In this document: piece after piece, positions 9,297-17,456 of the stretch
How the letters are laid out: each line of letters begins with the position of its first letter
Position numbering within the stretch: the stretch's first letter is position 1
Translations under genes and position numbers: made by a program
Virus record (IMG/VR): IMGVR_UViG_3300046535_001869
Location: 1-64,000 of that record
Source of the DNA: a virus
Length of the DNA: 64,000 nt
Reading direction: 5' to 3' (one strand)
The notes under the pieces: model-generated
What the model was told of the DNA's origin: nothing
The model's database searches: none
Seen by the model: only the letters and a program-made list of their open reading frames with translations

Positions 9297-10319
9297 TTGG
9301 CGCTCCCCGATCCCCAGCCGGCCGGCCTGCCGACGATCAGCCAGACCGAGGCGCGGACGCTCACCGGGCTGCGCTCGTTCCTCCTCGGCGTCCTGCCCGC
9401 GGGTACGGACGTAGTACGCGGGCAGGACAACCGCGTGCCGGAGCCGATCGGCGCGGATTTCGTTGTCATGACGCCGTTGATGCAGCCGCGGCTCGGGACG
9501 AACGAGGTCACATACTACGACGATGTGTTCGTTGGTTCGATCGCCGGGACGACGCTGACGGTTTATGCCGACGATCCGGACAGCTACCTGACCGATGATG
9601 CAGACCCACCGAACCTCGTAACTGACGATGCAACGCCGCCCGCGCCGCTGACTAACGATGATCCAGTGGCACTCGTCCTTGCCATGAACCTCGGTCCAGG
9701 CATGGTGGTAAGAGATCGGGTCGCTCCCGAGGATGCGGTCGTCTCGCTCCATACCTCGTCTGGCCTTCCGATCCTAACCTCCTCCGGGAGCCAGGTTACG
9801 GTCACGACCGCGGTCGCCCCGGGCACGGCAATCGTCCGCCAGCTCACCGGGACCCTCGGCGGACCCGGGACCTACGAGGTCTCGCCGTCGCAGTACACCG
9901 AGCCCGAGGTCATGTACGTCGGTGTCCGGGCCGATCTGGTTCCGACCGAGTATACGATCCAGCTCGACGTCCATGGCCCGCGCAGCGGCGACAGCACGCG
10001 GATCATCGAGGGGCTATATCGCTCCGAGTATGCGACGGACTTCCTCGACCCGTATGGCGTCTCGCCGCTGTACTGTAGCGATCCACGTCAAGCGCCGTTT
10101 GTCAACGACCAGGATCAGGTCGAATACCGCTGGTCGCTCGACGCACACCTTCAGGTTAACCCTGTGATCAATACGCCGCAGGAGTTCGCGACCGAGGTCT
10201 TCGTCGATCCACTTGTGGTTGCGCCGGTGCTTCCCTTCCTACCGCTGACGACCTCGTCTGGCGTGCACGTGCAGGCCTCGTCCGGCCACCAGGTCCTAGT
10301 TGGAGTAAACGTTGGCTAA
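9297..10319 (+). CDS. Neck terminator protein (LIC_12616-like) with inserted module
   Basis: 340 residues from TTG 9297. The C-terminal third (about 215-300) has IQLDVHGPRSGDSTRIIEGL, then PLYCSDPRQ, then VEYRWSLDAHLQVNPVI, the signature of LIC_12616-family phage neck terminator proteins. These cap the tail end before head joining. Residues about 78-199 are foreign to that family. They hold an expanded copy of a module seen in three other tail proteins (FVGSIAGTTLTVY ... GTAIVRQLTGTLGGPGTYEVSPSQ), itself interrupted by a low-complexity stretch with repeats of LTDDADPP and VTDDATPP. Confidence 0.65.
   Translation: MALPDPQPAGLPTISQTEARTLTGLRSFLLGVLPAGTDVVRGQDNRVPEPIGADFVVMTPLMQPRLGTNEVTYYDDVFVGSIAGTTLTVYADDPDSYLTDDADPPNLVTDDATPPAPLTNDDPVALVLAMNLGPGMVVRDRVAPEDAVVSLHTSSGLPILTSSGSQVTVTTAVAPGTAIVRQLTGTLGGPGTYEVSPSQYTEPEVMYVGVRADLVPTEYTIQLDVHGPRSGDSTRIIEGLYRSEYATDFLDPYGVSPLYCSDPRQAPFVNDQDQVEYRWSLDAHLQVNPVINTPQEFATEVFVDPLVVAPVLPFLPLTTSSGVHVQASSGHQVLVGVNVG
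9528..9893 (+). repeat. Inserted GTY module, copy 1 (in neck protein)
   Basis: Encodes residues 78-199 of the neck protein. It begins GSIAGTTLTVY and ends QLTGTLGGPGTYEVSPSQ, like copies 2-4, but carries extra acidic repeats in the middle. Shared residues are the GxIxGxxLTV opening, a PGT or SGT turn, and the GGxGTYxVxxSQ closing. Confidence 0.6.
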
Positions 10320-11028
10320 TCTGACTGTTGGTAGGCTCCCGCGCGCGACTGGTATCGCCCAGGTCGACGACTCCGCGTTCGTCGATGAGGGGTCGACCGG
10401 AATGACGGTGCGGCTCACATCGAGCTTGGATTCGTATGGGGATCAGGGACTAATCGTAGAGGGTCCGCCGGTTAGTGGTTCCGGTCCCACTATTGCGATC
10501 GGGTTGACAACCGGGGTAGGAGCGGGTGGCTTCGAAGCCCAAACTTTCGTTGGTCCTGGCGATATCTCGTTCTCCTTTATTACTTTGGCGCACGGCGGAA
10601 CGGTCGAGGCACCTACCTATCTGCCAGATACCACGATCGTCGGTAACTACGCAGCGTTTGCTTATGCTAGCGGGACGATGGGCGCCGTCACCTATAAGAC
10701 CGTCGCTGAGATAAATGTCGTCGCTGCTGGTGATCATTCCTCCGGCAACGCCGCGGTCAATTTTGGCATCAAGACCTGGAACAATGCGCAGGACTACTCC
10801 ACGCGCCTCGAGATTGACGGCGACGGCCACACCCGCGTCCTAAACGGCTATTTAGTCACCGACGACGTCCAGCTAGTCTCGGAGCTTCCCGCCGCATCAT
10901 CCGTTCCCCTCGGTACGCGCACGATGGTCAGCGATGCGCTGGCGCCGGTCTTCGCCGCGATCGTCGTTGGTAGCGGCGGCGTGGTCTGCCCGGTCTACAG
11001 CGACCACGTCAACTGGCGCTGCGGCTAA
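10312..11028 (+). CDS. Tail-associated protein with fibre-type C-terminus
   Basis: 238 residues from TTG 10312, overlapping the previous gene by eight bases. The last 50 residues (VSELPAASSVPLGTRTMVSD, then AAIVVGSGG and PVYSDHVNWRCG) match a C-terminal cap common in phage fibre and tail-associated structural proteins. The rest is beta-rich and Gly/Thr-rich. It lies between neck terminator and sheath. A virion surface protein is likely; no precise role can be given. Confidence 0.5.
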   Translation: MANLTVGRLPRATGIAQVDDSAFVDEGSTGMTVRLTSSLDSYGDQGLIVEGPPVSGSGPTIAIGLTTGVGAGGFEAQTFVGPGDISFSFITLAHGGTVEAPTYLPDTTIVGNYAAFAYASGTMGAVTYKTVAEINVVAAGDHSSGNAAVNFGIKTWNNAQDYSTRLEIDGDGHTRVLNGYLVTDDVQLVSELPAASSVPLGTRTMVSDALAPVFAAIVVGSGGVVCPVYSDHVNWRCG

Positions 11029-11062
11029 AGTCTACTTTTCTCCGAAATGGAGTAAACCTTAA

Positions 11063-12817
11063 ATGCCCATCTCCGTGACGCCGGCCATCCCCGCTTCCCA
11101 GATCGTAAACGTGATCCCATCGGTCCTCGCGGCCGGTGGCGACGCGCTCGACTTGGTTGGCCTGATCCTCACGACGGACATCCATCCGCCGATCGGCGAG
11201 GTGCTATCGTTCGCTGACGCTGCCGACGTGACGGATTACTTCGGCGGGCTGACCCAAGAGGACGCGCTCGGGACGATCTACTTCAACGGCCCGGACAACG
11301 CCACGGCCCAACCCGGCGCGCTGCTCGTGGCGCAGTACCCGCTAGTTGCGGTCTCTGGCTATCTGCGCGGCGGTGACATCTCCGGGATGGCGCTGGCCGA
11401 CCTCCAGGCGCTGCCGGTCGAGGCGTTTCACATCACGATCGCCGGGGCGGACCAGCCGACCTCGACGATCAATCTCTCGACGGCGACGAGCTTCTCGTCC
11501 GCCGCGATAATAATCGCCGGACGCACGGGATGGGACGGCCCGCAGGACGGGACGGCTACGGTCGCCATCACGGGGACGACCATGACGGTCTCCTCGGTCG
11601 CTAGCGGCACAATCGGAGTCGGAGACCACGTCCAGGGCACCGGGTTCACGGGCCAGGTATTCATCACGGCGCAACTCACCGGTACCGGCGGGGTGGGCAC
11701 CTACACCATCACCCCCAGCCAGCCGGGGACCTCGCCCGCGACGTCCCGCGACATCTATAAGCCGTCGTGCTACTACGACTCCGTGTCCGGGGCGCTCGTC
11801 CTTCAGACCCCTGGGACTGGTGTCACGGCGACGATCGGGTTCGCCACTGGCTCCGGGGCGGGTACGATCCAGGATAGCCTCAAGTTCACCGCCGCGACCG
11901 GTGCAGTCCTCTCTCAGGGTGCCGACGCGGCCGTGCCCGGTACGTTCATGGACGCGCTGATTGCGCGGACCCAGAACTGGGCCTCGTTTATGACCACTTG
12001 GGAGCCCGTGACGGCGGACAAGGAGGGGTTCGCGACGTGGACCAACGCGCAGCGCAACCGCTTCGTCTACGAGATGTGGGATACCGACGTGGCCAACATC
12101 GCAACCGGATCGGGCTCGGCCGCGGTCGCGTTCGTCAACGCCGGGGCGCTGTCTGGCATCTCGATGATCTATGAGGACCCGTCCGTCGACACCGTCGGCG
12201 GCGAGCTCGCGGCGTTCGAGATGGGGTGGACGGCCTCGCTCGACTTCACGCGACTCAATGGCCGGCAGACCGCGGCGTTCAAGCGCCAGTCGGGGTTGGC
12301 ACCGCAGATCTTCGACGGGACCGCGGCGAGCAACCTAATCGCCAAGGGGATGAACTTCTTTGGGGATTATACGACCCCGAACGAGGCGTTCCGATGGTAC
12401 TACCCGGGGTCGATCTCCGGGGAGTTCGTGTGGAAGGACTCGTATGTAAATCAGATCTGGCTCAACGCTGCGCTCCAGCTCGCGATCATGGTTGGGCTCG
12501 ATAATTCTCCGTCAATCCCGTATAACAGCGACGGGTACACGCAGATCGAGTCTTTCGTGATGGACCCGATCAACGCGGGGGTTCGGTTCGGCGCGATCGT
12601 CGCCGGGGTCGCGCTCTCGGCCGCCCAGAAGACCGAGGTAAATCGAGCGGCTGGGCTGACGATCGATACGATCCTCTTCCAGCGTGGCTGGTACTTCCAG
12701 GTGTCGCCCGCGACGGCGGCTATCAGGCGGGCACGAACGAGCCCATCCTGCACCCTTTGGTATTGCGACGGCGGGTCGATCCAGAAGATCACGCTCGCGA
12801 GCATCGAGATCCAGTAA
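11063..12817 (+). CDS. Tail sheath protein (DUF3383 family)
   Basis: 584 residues. The start (MPISVTPAIPASQIVNVIPS ... LVGLILT) and the FADAADVTDYFGGLTQED segment (about 50-66) are typical of DUF3383 proteins, which form the contractile sheath of some myophages. The C-terminal half (TRLNGRQTAAFKRQSGLAPQ, then YEMWDTDVANIATG nearby) also fits the family. Residues about 163-221 are an inserted module shared with three other tail proteins. It is followed directly by the tube gene, as in related phages. Confidence 0.8.
   Translation: MPISVTPAIPASQIVNVIPSVLAAGGDALDLVGLILTTDIHPPIGEVLSFADAADVTDYFGGLTQEDALGTIYFNGPDNATAQPGALLVAQYPLVAVSGYLRGGDISGMALADLQALPVEAFHITIAGADQPTSTINLSTATSFSSAAIIIAGRTGWDGPQDGTATVAITGTTMTVSSVASGTIGVGDHVQGTGFTGQVFITAQLTGTGGVGTYTITPSQPGTSPATSRDIYKPSCYYDSVSGALVLQTPGTGVTATIGFATGSGAGTIQDSLKFTAATGAVLSQGADAAVPGTFMDALIARTQNWASFMTTWEPVTADKEGFATWTNAQRNRFVYEMWDTDVANIATGSGSAAVAFVNAGALSGISMIYEDPSVDTVGGELAAFEMGWTASLDFTRLNGRQTAAFKRQSGLAPQIFDGTAASNLIAKGMNFFGDYTTPNEAFRWYYPGSISGEFVWKDSYVNQIWLNAALQLAIMVGLDNSPSIPYNSDGYTQIESFVMDPINAGVRFGAIVAGVALSAAQKTEVNRAAGLTIDTILFQRGWYFQVSPATAAIRRARTSPSCTLWYCDGGSIQKITLASIEIQ
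11549..11725 (+). repeat. Inserted GTY module, copy 2 (in sheath protein)
   Basis: Encodes residues 163-221 of the sheath protein: opening VAITGTTMTVSSVASGTIG, middle VQGTGFTGQVF, closing LTGTGGVGTYTITPSQ. This is the most regular copy and resembles copy 4 closely. Confidence 0.7.
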
Positions 12818-12850
12818 ATAGCGCGTCGAGACAAGGAGCCTTGAAATCCA

Positions 12851-13300
12851 ATGGCGACGATTACCGCTGCAAATGCGATCTTCCTTTTAACGATCGCCGA
12901 TCTTTATCCTGTAGCACAGCGGCTCCGTGGCTTCGGTGTCGATGATGCGTTCACGACGGACGCTGCGGATATGGGTGAGACCCAGGTCGGCGTCGACGGC
13001 TATGGTGTCGGCGGTTATGTGCCGCGCGTCGTCCCGATGACAATCCGATTCCTCGCCTCGTCCACCTCCCTCGATGTGTTCGAGAACTGGATCGGCGCGA
13101 TGGATGCCGCTCAGGAGGTGATCTACGGCAGCGCCGTTATCAATCAGCCATCAATCGGTCGGAAGTACACGTGTTACCTAGGCCAATTGATGCGCGTTAA
13201 CACGATGGCAGACGTCCGGCGGGTCCTAGCTAATCGGGAATTTCATATCTCGTGGCTCCCCCAAGGCACCATACCCGCGATCAGCGCCGCGCCGGTATAA
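12851..13300 (+). CDS. Tail tube protein
   Basis: 149 residues following the sheath gene. The sequence FLLTIADLYPVAQRLRGFGV, then DDAFTTDAADMGETQVGVDG, a GGYVPRVVPMTIRF strand and a PSIGRKYTCYLGQL segment match the tube proteins that accompany DUF3383 sheaths. It would form the inner hollow tube of the contractile tail. Last late gene before a gap holding an antisense gene. Confidence 0.75.
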   Translation: MATITAANAIFLLTIADLYPVAQRLRGFGVDDAFTTDAADMGETQVGVDGYGVGGYVPRVVPMTIRFLASSTSLDVFENWIGAMDAAQEVIYGSAVINQPSIGRKYTCYLGQLMRVNTMADVRRVLANREFHISWLPQGTIPAISAAPV

Positions 13301-13366
13301 TGCAGCGCGCCAGGAGCCTGCTGGAGAGCGGAAGCGTCCCGGGCGCGGTAACCTTACCCTGTGGGG

Positions 13367-13400
13367 CTAAGCGCGTCCAGCGCCGTCCCTAGACGCTTAG
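13367..13400 (-). terminator. Hairpin at the end of the antisense small gene
   Basis: CTAAGCGCGTC (13367-13377) pairs with GACGCTTAG (13392-13400), with a two-base bulge. The hairpin includes the stop codon of the minus-strand gene and could stop its transcription. There is no U-run, so a terminator role is uncertain. The rest of 13301-13366 shows no gene. Confidence 0.3.
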
Positions 13401-13591
13401 TGCCATCCCCAGGTCTGCCGGCTCACGCACCCGACTTTCTTGTAGTTGTTGCCGTGCCCGGTCGGCCCGTTCAGGTCCTTATAGATGGCCGCCCGTTGCT
13501 CGCACTGGGTGGCGGAGGCCAGCGGTTCCGAGAGTAGGTTGCACGACGTACCGGTGGCCATGTATAGGCACATCATAACGGCGTAGACCAT
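13397..13591 (-). CDS. Antisense small secreted Cys protein (moron-like)
   Basis: 64 residues: MVYAVMMCLYMATGTSC is a short hydrophobic leader, followed by a mature part with Cys residues (TQCEQR and VGCVSR) and Lys/Asn-rich stretches, the style of small periplasmic phage proteins. AAGGGGAAATCTC precedes the ATG, and an early-type promoter lies at 13628-13655. It is the only minus-strand gene within the late operon, between tube and tail chaperone. This is the arrangement of a moron gene expressed separately from virion genes. Function unknown. Confidence 0.5.
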   Translation of the reverse strand: MVYAVMMCLYMATGTSCNLLSEPLASATQCEQRAAIYKDLNGPTGHGNNYKKVGCVSRQTWGWH

Positions 13592-13627
13592 GAGATTTCC
13601 CCTTCGTTAAAAACGTTCCAGTACATT

Positions 13628-13655
13628 TACATAGTTACCTTCGCGAGAAAGTAAA
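13628..13655 (-). promoter_or_regulatory. Early-type promoter, copy 7 (antisense gene)
   Basis: On the minus strand GGGGTTTACT (the -35 TTTACT at 13650-13655) is followed by a 16-bp spacer and a -10 TATGTA at 13628-13633. The GGGGTTTACT block is the same as in the early-region promoters, although the following bases diverge. Confidence 0.55.
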
Positions 13656-13664
13656 CCCCTTACC

Positions 13665-14267
13665 ATGCGGAAATCGAAGACCGTCGTGATCGAGGCCGAG
13701 GGCCGCGATCAGGGCAAGGCGTTCCTCCTAACCGAGATGCCGGCGCGCCAGGCCGAGGCCTGGGCCGACCGCGCGTTCCTCGCACTGGCCCACTCCAGCA
13801 TCGACCTGCCCGCCGGGATGGAGCGGTCCGGGATGGCGGGGATCGCCCAGCTGATGCGTCTGCTTGGCGATTCCGAAGTCCCCGACGCCGGCCCTCTGAT
13901 GAACGAGCTCGTCTCGACGCTGAGGATCGCCAATATCACGACGACGGCGCGCCTGGTGGCGCACATCAAGTTCCCGGAGCTCCAGCCGCTGATGGACGAG
14001 ATCCTCGGGTGCGTCCAGTTCGTCTGGGACCGCGGGAAGGGCCTGACGCGCCCGCTCAAGGACGACGGTGACGAGGGCGACGATATAGAGGAGGTCTCAA
14101 CCCGGCAGTTCCTGCGCTCGGAGGTGCTCGGGCTCCACGTAAATTTTTTGCTGGCCGCCGTGATCTTGAACTCGATCGCAGCGGCCTCGGAGATGCGAGA
14201 GCTACCGAGCCTAGAGACTACGTCAACGTCGCCTCCGCCGTCGGCGCCGTCGTCTCCGGCCGCCTAG
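13665..14267 (+). CDS. Tail assembly chaperone, short form (lambda G-like)
   Basis: 200 residues. The N-terminus MRKSKTVVIEAEGRDQGKAF, with LLTEMPARQAEAWADRAFLAL, matches tail assembly chaperones encoded between tube and tape measure. These bind the tape measure before tube polymerisation. The C-terminal tail of the short form is Pro/Ser-rich (TSTSPPPSAPSSPAA) and low in complexity. That tail is what the zero frame looks like after the slippery site at 14141-14150, so the conserved C-terminus is in the -1 frame. Confidence 0.7.
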   Translation: MRKSKTVVIEAEGRDQGKAFLLTEMPARQAEAWADRAFLALAHSSIDLPAGMERSGMAGIAQLMRLLGDSEVPDAGPLMNELVSTLRIANITTTARLVAHIKFPELQPLMDEILGCVQFVWDRGKGLTRPLKDDGDEGDDIEEVSTRQFLRSEVLGLHVNFLLAAVILNSIAAASEMRELPSLETTSTSPPPSAPSSPAA

Positions 14268-14380
14268 CGACGTTGATCGAGCTCGATACGGTGTATGGGG
14301 TTCAGGACCTCTACGATCTGCTGGAGATACTACTGATCGACTCCCATAACCGAGCGGCTGCGATGAAGGTGGACGAGTAG
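13665..14380 (+). CDS. Tail assembly chaperone, predicted -1 frameshift form (GT-like)
   Basis: The -1 frame is open from the slippery stretch AAATTTTTTG (14141-14150) to TAG 14378-14380 and encodes about 76 residues. Its end reads ATLIELDTVYGVQDLYDLLE then ILLIDSHNRAAAMKVDE, which looks like a conserved second-frame chaperone extension. Both A AAT TTT and T TTT TTG are canonical -1 slippery heptamers in the correct phase. No ATG or GTG exists in that frame after the site; only a TTG at the ATLIEL position could start it. The tape measure begins two bases later. Frameshifting is established for lambda G/GT; here it is predicted. Confidence 0.6.
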
Positions 14381-14381
14381 C

Positions 14382-16181
14382 GTGCCCACGATCGTGGACT
14401 CTCTGATCGTGACGTTGTCCTTGGACCCTCGGAACTTCACCCAGGGGCAGAAGCATGCCATAGCGAGCCTGCAGCAAACCGCGCGGCAAATGCAGGCCAC
14501 GGCGACGAGCGTCCAGCGCTCCGGGAACCAGGCCGTCGCAGTCATCCAGGGCATCACGCACCCGGTCAACGCACTCCAGATGGCGTTCCAGCGCCTCGCG
14601 GTAACTACGGCGCGGCAGAGCCCGTTCCAGACGAACCTGGCGCAGATCGCAGCGCAGGGGCGCCGGACCGGCGCGGGCATCCAACAGGGCGCACTCGCGG
14701 GCGCGTCTGGACTCCGGATCCTCGGGGTCGCAGGCCTCGGCGCGTTCGCGGCGATCGAGACGCTGCGCAAGGCGATGGACCACGCCAAGAGCGCGGCCGG
14801 GGGCATCTTCACGGCCAGCGTCGGCGCAGGTGCCGCTGGCATGAACATCGAGCGGTTCACGGCCATCTCTCAGGCGCTGCAGACGCATGGCAACGTCGCG
14901 CAGCAGCAGACGCAGTCGTGGCTGAGTCAGATGGCACAGCGCCAGTTCGTCGCCCGTACCACCGGCGAGGGCGCGAGTGAGCTCGCGTTGGGTGCCGCGC
15001 GGACCGGCGCCAACATCAACGCGTTTTCGGACACGCCCGAGGAGATGATGCGGAAGATGGCCGCTACCTTCGCTGGCCTGTCCAAGCAGGAGGCGATCGG
15101 GCGCGGGAGCTTCCTGGGTCTTAGTCCGGAGCAGTCTCTCGCGCTACGCGAGTCCGGCAATAACTTCACACGGTTCGTCGACCAGGCGGCCGTTACCCTC
15201 AAGAGCCAGGAGCAGGCGGCCCGCGGCGTGACCGACGCGTCGAACCGGATGAGCGAGGCGTTCGGCAAGCTGACGCGCCTGATCGACGAGCAGTTGGCGC
15301 CGGGGATCGTGAAGGTCTATGATCTGATCACAAGGATCCTAAACCTGGTCACCGGTACCCTCGGGAAGCCGTTTGACGAGCCAGGTGCGAATACCGGGCC
15401 GCACGGCGCGTTCGTCGAGGGCATCAGGCGCGGATTGAACTGGTTACGAGGCGGGTCGCCCGCCACGAGCGCTCCGATCCCTCCGGGACCAGGCGCCGGC
15501 CATGTCGCACCGAGGGCTGAGCGCGTCGCCTTCATGCGTTCCTACGCAGCGAGTAAGGGTCTGAATCCAAACGCGGTCGAGGCGACGGCACGCGGCGAGG
15601 GGTTGAACGTCTATACTGGCGACAAAGGGACGTCGTTCGGCGATTTCCAGCTCCACGTCGGCGGCGGGATGGGGGATCAGGCACTTCGCGCCGGTGTGGA
15701 CATAAGGGACCCGAATAAGTGGAAGGAGCAGGACACGTTCGCTATCGACCAGATGGCTGCCAACCGTGACAAGGGTGCCGCCTGGTACGCGGGCCAGTGG
15801 CACGGTGCCCCAGGCTGGGCTGCAGCACAGTTCGCTATCCCCGGGTCGGCACCATCTCTCCCTGCAGCGGTGACCGCTGGGAGATCGGCGCTTCCTCCTG
15901 GAGTTCGCCTTAACTCCAGGGGCCAGATGATAAGCGAGGATCTCTTCCGCGACGTTTCAGGCCAGAGGGTCGGTGCCTCCGGTGCGCACGTCGATTTAGC
16001 ATACATGCGAGCGAACGCGGCGCGAGCTGCGGCTAACGCTTCGTCCGTTACCAACCACGGCAACGTGAGCGTCGGTGACGTGAACGTCTATACGCAGGCG
16101 ACGGACCCGGCGGCCGTCGCCCAGGCGGTCAAGACCTCGATCCAGCGTTCGGTGACCCAGGCCAATACGGGGTTGGAGTAG
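14382..16181 (+). CDS. Tape measure protein with lysozyme-like domain
   Basis: 599 residues from GTG 14382. The N-terminal 100 residues are Gln/Ala-rich helix, then a hydrophobic stretch (about 108-126, LRILGVAGLGAFAAIETL) as in tape measure proteins. From about residue 385 a lysozyme or transglycosylase-like region follows (YAASKGLNPNAVEATARGEG ... GTSFGDFQLHVGGG ... DQMAANRDKGAAWY). It could open peptidoglycan on DNA entry; the catalytic Glu may be the one in ARGEGLN. The protein is short for the family, which implies a short tail. Confidence 0.75.
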   Translation: MPTIVDSLIVTLSLDPRNFTQGQKHAIASLQQTARQMQATATSVQRSGNQAVAVIQGITHPVNALQMAFQRLAVTTARQSPFQTNLAQIAAQGRRTGAGIQQGALAGASGLRILGVAGLGAFAAIETLRKAMDHAKSAAGGIFTASVGAGAAGMNIERFTAISQALQTHGNVAQQQTQSWLSQMAQRQFVARTTGEGASELALGAARTGANINAFSDTPEEMMRKMAATFAGLSKQEAIGRGSFLGLSPEQSLALRESGNNFTRFVDQAAVTLKSQEQAARGVTDASNRMSEAFGKLTRLIDEQLAPGIVKVYDLITRILNLVTGTLGKPFDEPGANTGPHGAFVEGIRRGLNWLRGGSPATSAPIPPGPGAGHVAPRAERVAFMRSYAASKGLNPNAVEATARGEGLNVYTGDKGTSFGDFQLHVGGGMGDQALRAGVDIRDPNKWKEQDTFAIDQMAANRDKGAAWYAGQWHGAPGWAAAQFAIPGSAPSLPAAVTAGRSALPPGVRLNSRGQMISEDLFRDVSGQRVGASGAHVDLAYMRANAARAAANASSVTNHGNVSVGDVNVYTQATDPAAVAQAVKTSIQRSVTQANTGLE

Positions 16182-16182
16182 G

Positions 16183-16752
16183 GTGGCCCGCGGTCTTCTG
16201 ATAGCCGACAGTCCTGGGCTCATCGCCGCGTTCGGACCACCCCAATGGGGGATCTTCGACCAGAACGGCTCGCCGATCCTTGTGGTCGACGCGGTGGCCG
16301 ACGTCGAGTATGCGCACGACTACCGGATCTCCGACTATCCGCAGGAGGAGGGCGCATTCGCGAGCTACAACAAGGTCCAGGTCCCGTATCAAGCGAAGGT
16401 CGGGTTCTTCATCGCACAGTCGCGCGAGTCGTTCCTGAACGGGATCGAGGCTAAGCTCAAGTCCCTCGACTTTTTCTCAGTCGTCACCCCGGAGATCCGG
16501 TATTCAAGCGCCAACCTGACGCATTTTGGCTACCGGCGCGACGTCAGATCGGGAGTAACCCTGATCAAGGTAGAGGTCTGGTGTGAGGAGGTCCGGATCG
16601 TCAACGCGATCGTACCTTCTAACCCGCAGTCGACGAACGCCGCGACGCCGACCCAGTCGGGTCAGGTGCAGCCGATACCGGCAGGTGATGAGACCTTCTC
16701 TGATCTGGAGATCACTCCGGTAACGCCGACTCCGCTGAACCCGCCGACATGA
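16183..16752 (+). CDS. Baseplate / distal tail protein
   Basis: 189 residues from GTG 16183. WGIFDQNGSPILVVDAVADV, then YRISDYPQEEGAFASYNKVQ and VVTPEIRYSSANLTHFGYRR are characteristic of a conserved baseplate protein encoded after the tape measure in these myophages. The last 45 residues are a Pro/Thr-rich tail. It probably links tube end and hub. It is coupled to the plug gene by an ATGA overlap. Confidence 0.6.
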   Translation: MARGLLIADSPGLIAAFGPPQWGIFDQNGSPILVVDAVADVEYAHDYRISDYPQEEGAFASYNKVQVPYQAKVGFFIAQSRESFLNGIEAKLKSLDFFSVVTPEIRYSSANLTHFGYRRDVRSGVTLIKVEVWCEEVRIVNAIVPSNPQSTNAATPTQSGQVQPIPAGDETFSDLEITPVTPTPLNPPT

Positions 16753-17456
16753 CTAGCCTGAACTTTCAGATCGTTCCGACGACGGAGGCTCCGGCGCAGC
16801 GCATCCAGACGACGCTTGGCGGTCAAGCAGTAACGATCGATCTCTATACGAAGAGCGTTAACGTCCCGGTCGTCCCTCCCGGCTCGATCGAGCCGTCCGA
16901 CATTCCGATGGGGTCCTTCCTTGGTGTCATCGCGGGCAACGTCCTGACCGTCGGTAGTGTCGCTGCGGGCGGTATCCCGCCCGGGGTGGTGATCATCAGG
17001 GGACCCGGGGTGCTGTACCCGACCTACGTCTCGAGGTTCGGGACCGGCGTCGGCGGCGTCGGGACGTACATCGTGACCCCGTCGCAGGATGTTGGGCCGG
17101 TCGGGATGTACGCCGTCGCGCCGGCCGCGCCGACCTACGAGAATACGAACCCGGTCTTCCTCGACCTTTACGTCAACGACACGACGCTGATCGTTGGTGG
17201 GGTGCCGTGCCTCAACGACGTCCGGATAGTGAGAGACACCTACCTCGGGTTCATCGGCGATCTGTCCGTGATCGACACGGAGGGGAATGACGACCCGCAG
17301 GGCGTGCCGCTCCGTCTTCCGCTGCCGCCGCTGCGGAACGTCTGGCAGCGCAATCTGCCGCTCTCGCTGGCGGGAAAGGCGCCGCCGAACCTAGCTAACC
17401 GTATCCCTGGTCTCGGGTCGCGCTTCCTTTTGACCTACTGGCCGAACCTACCGTGA
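16749..17456 (+). CDS. Baseplate plug protein with inserted module
   Basis: 235 residues. FQIVPTTEAPAQRIQTTLGG, a DLYTKS strand, then FLDLYVNDTTLIVGGVPCLN, VRDTYLGFIGDLSVIDTEGN and a C-terminal GSRFLLTYW match the phage baseplate plug family (DUF6983 type). Plugs close the hub above the spike. In normal members DLYTKS runs almost directly into LDLYVN; here about 75 residues separate them, including the shared module at 57-116. The ends overlap both neighbours. Confidence 0.65.
   Translation: MTSLNFQIVPTTEAPAQRIQTTLGGQAVTIDLYTKSVNVPVVPPGSIEPSDIPMGSFLGVIAGNVLTVGSVAAGGIPPGVVIIRGPGVLYPTYVSRFGTGVGGVGTYIVTPSQDVGPVGMYAVAPAAPTYENTNPVFLDLYVNDTTLIVGGVPCLNDVRIVRDTYLGFIGDLSVIDTEGNDDPQGVPLRLPLPPLRNVWQRNLPLSLAGKAPPNLANRIPGLGSRFLLTYWPNLP
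16917..17096 (+). repeat. Inserted GTY module, copy 3 (in plug protein)
   Basis: Encodes residues 57-116 of the plug: opening FLGVIAGNVLTVGSVAAGGI, closing FGTGVGGVGTYIVTPSQ. It splits the conserved DLYTKS/LDLYVN region of the plug fold and is the most divergent copy. Confidence 0.6.

Noticed and set aside
13301-13395. Possible tRNA in the gap after the tail tube gene
   Set aside because: No T-arm, acceptor stem or anticodon arrangement is present; only a short imperfect hairpin at 13367-13400.
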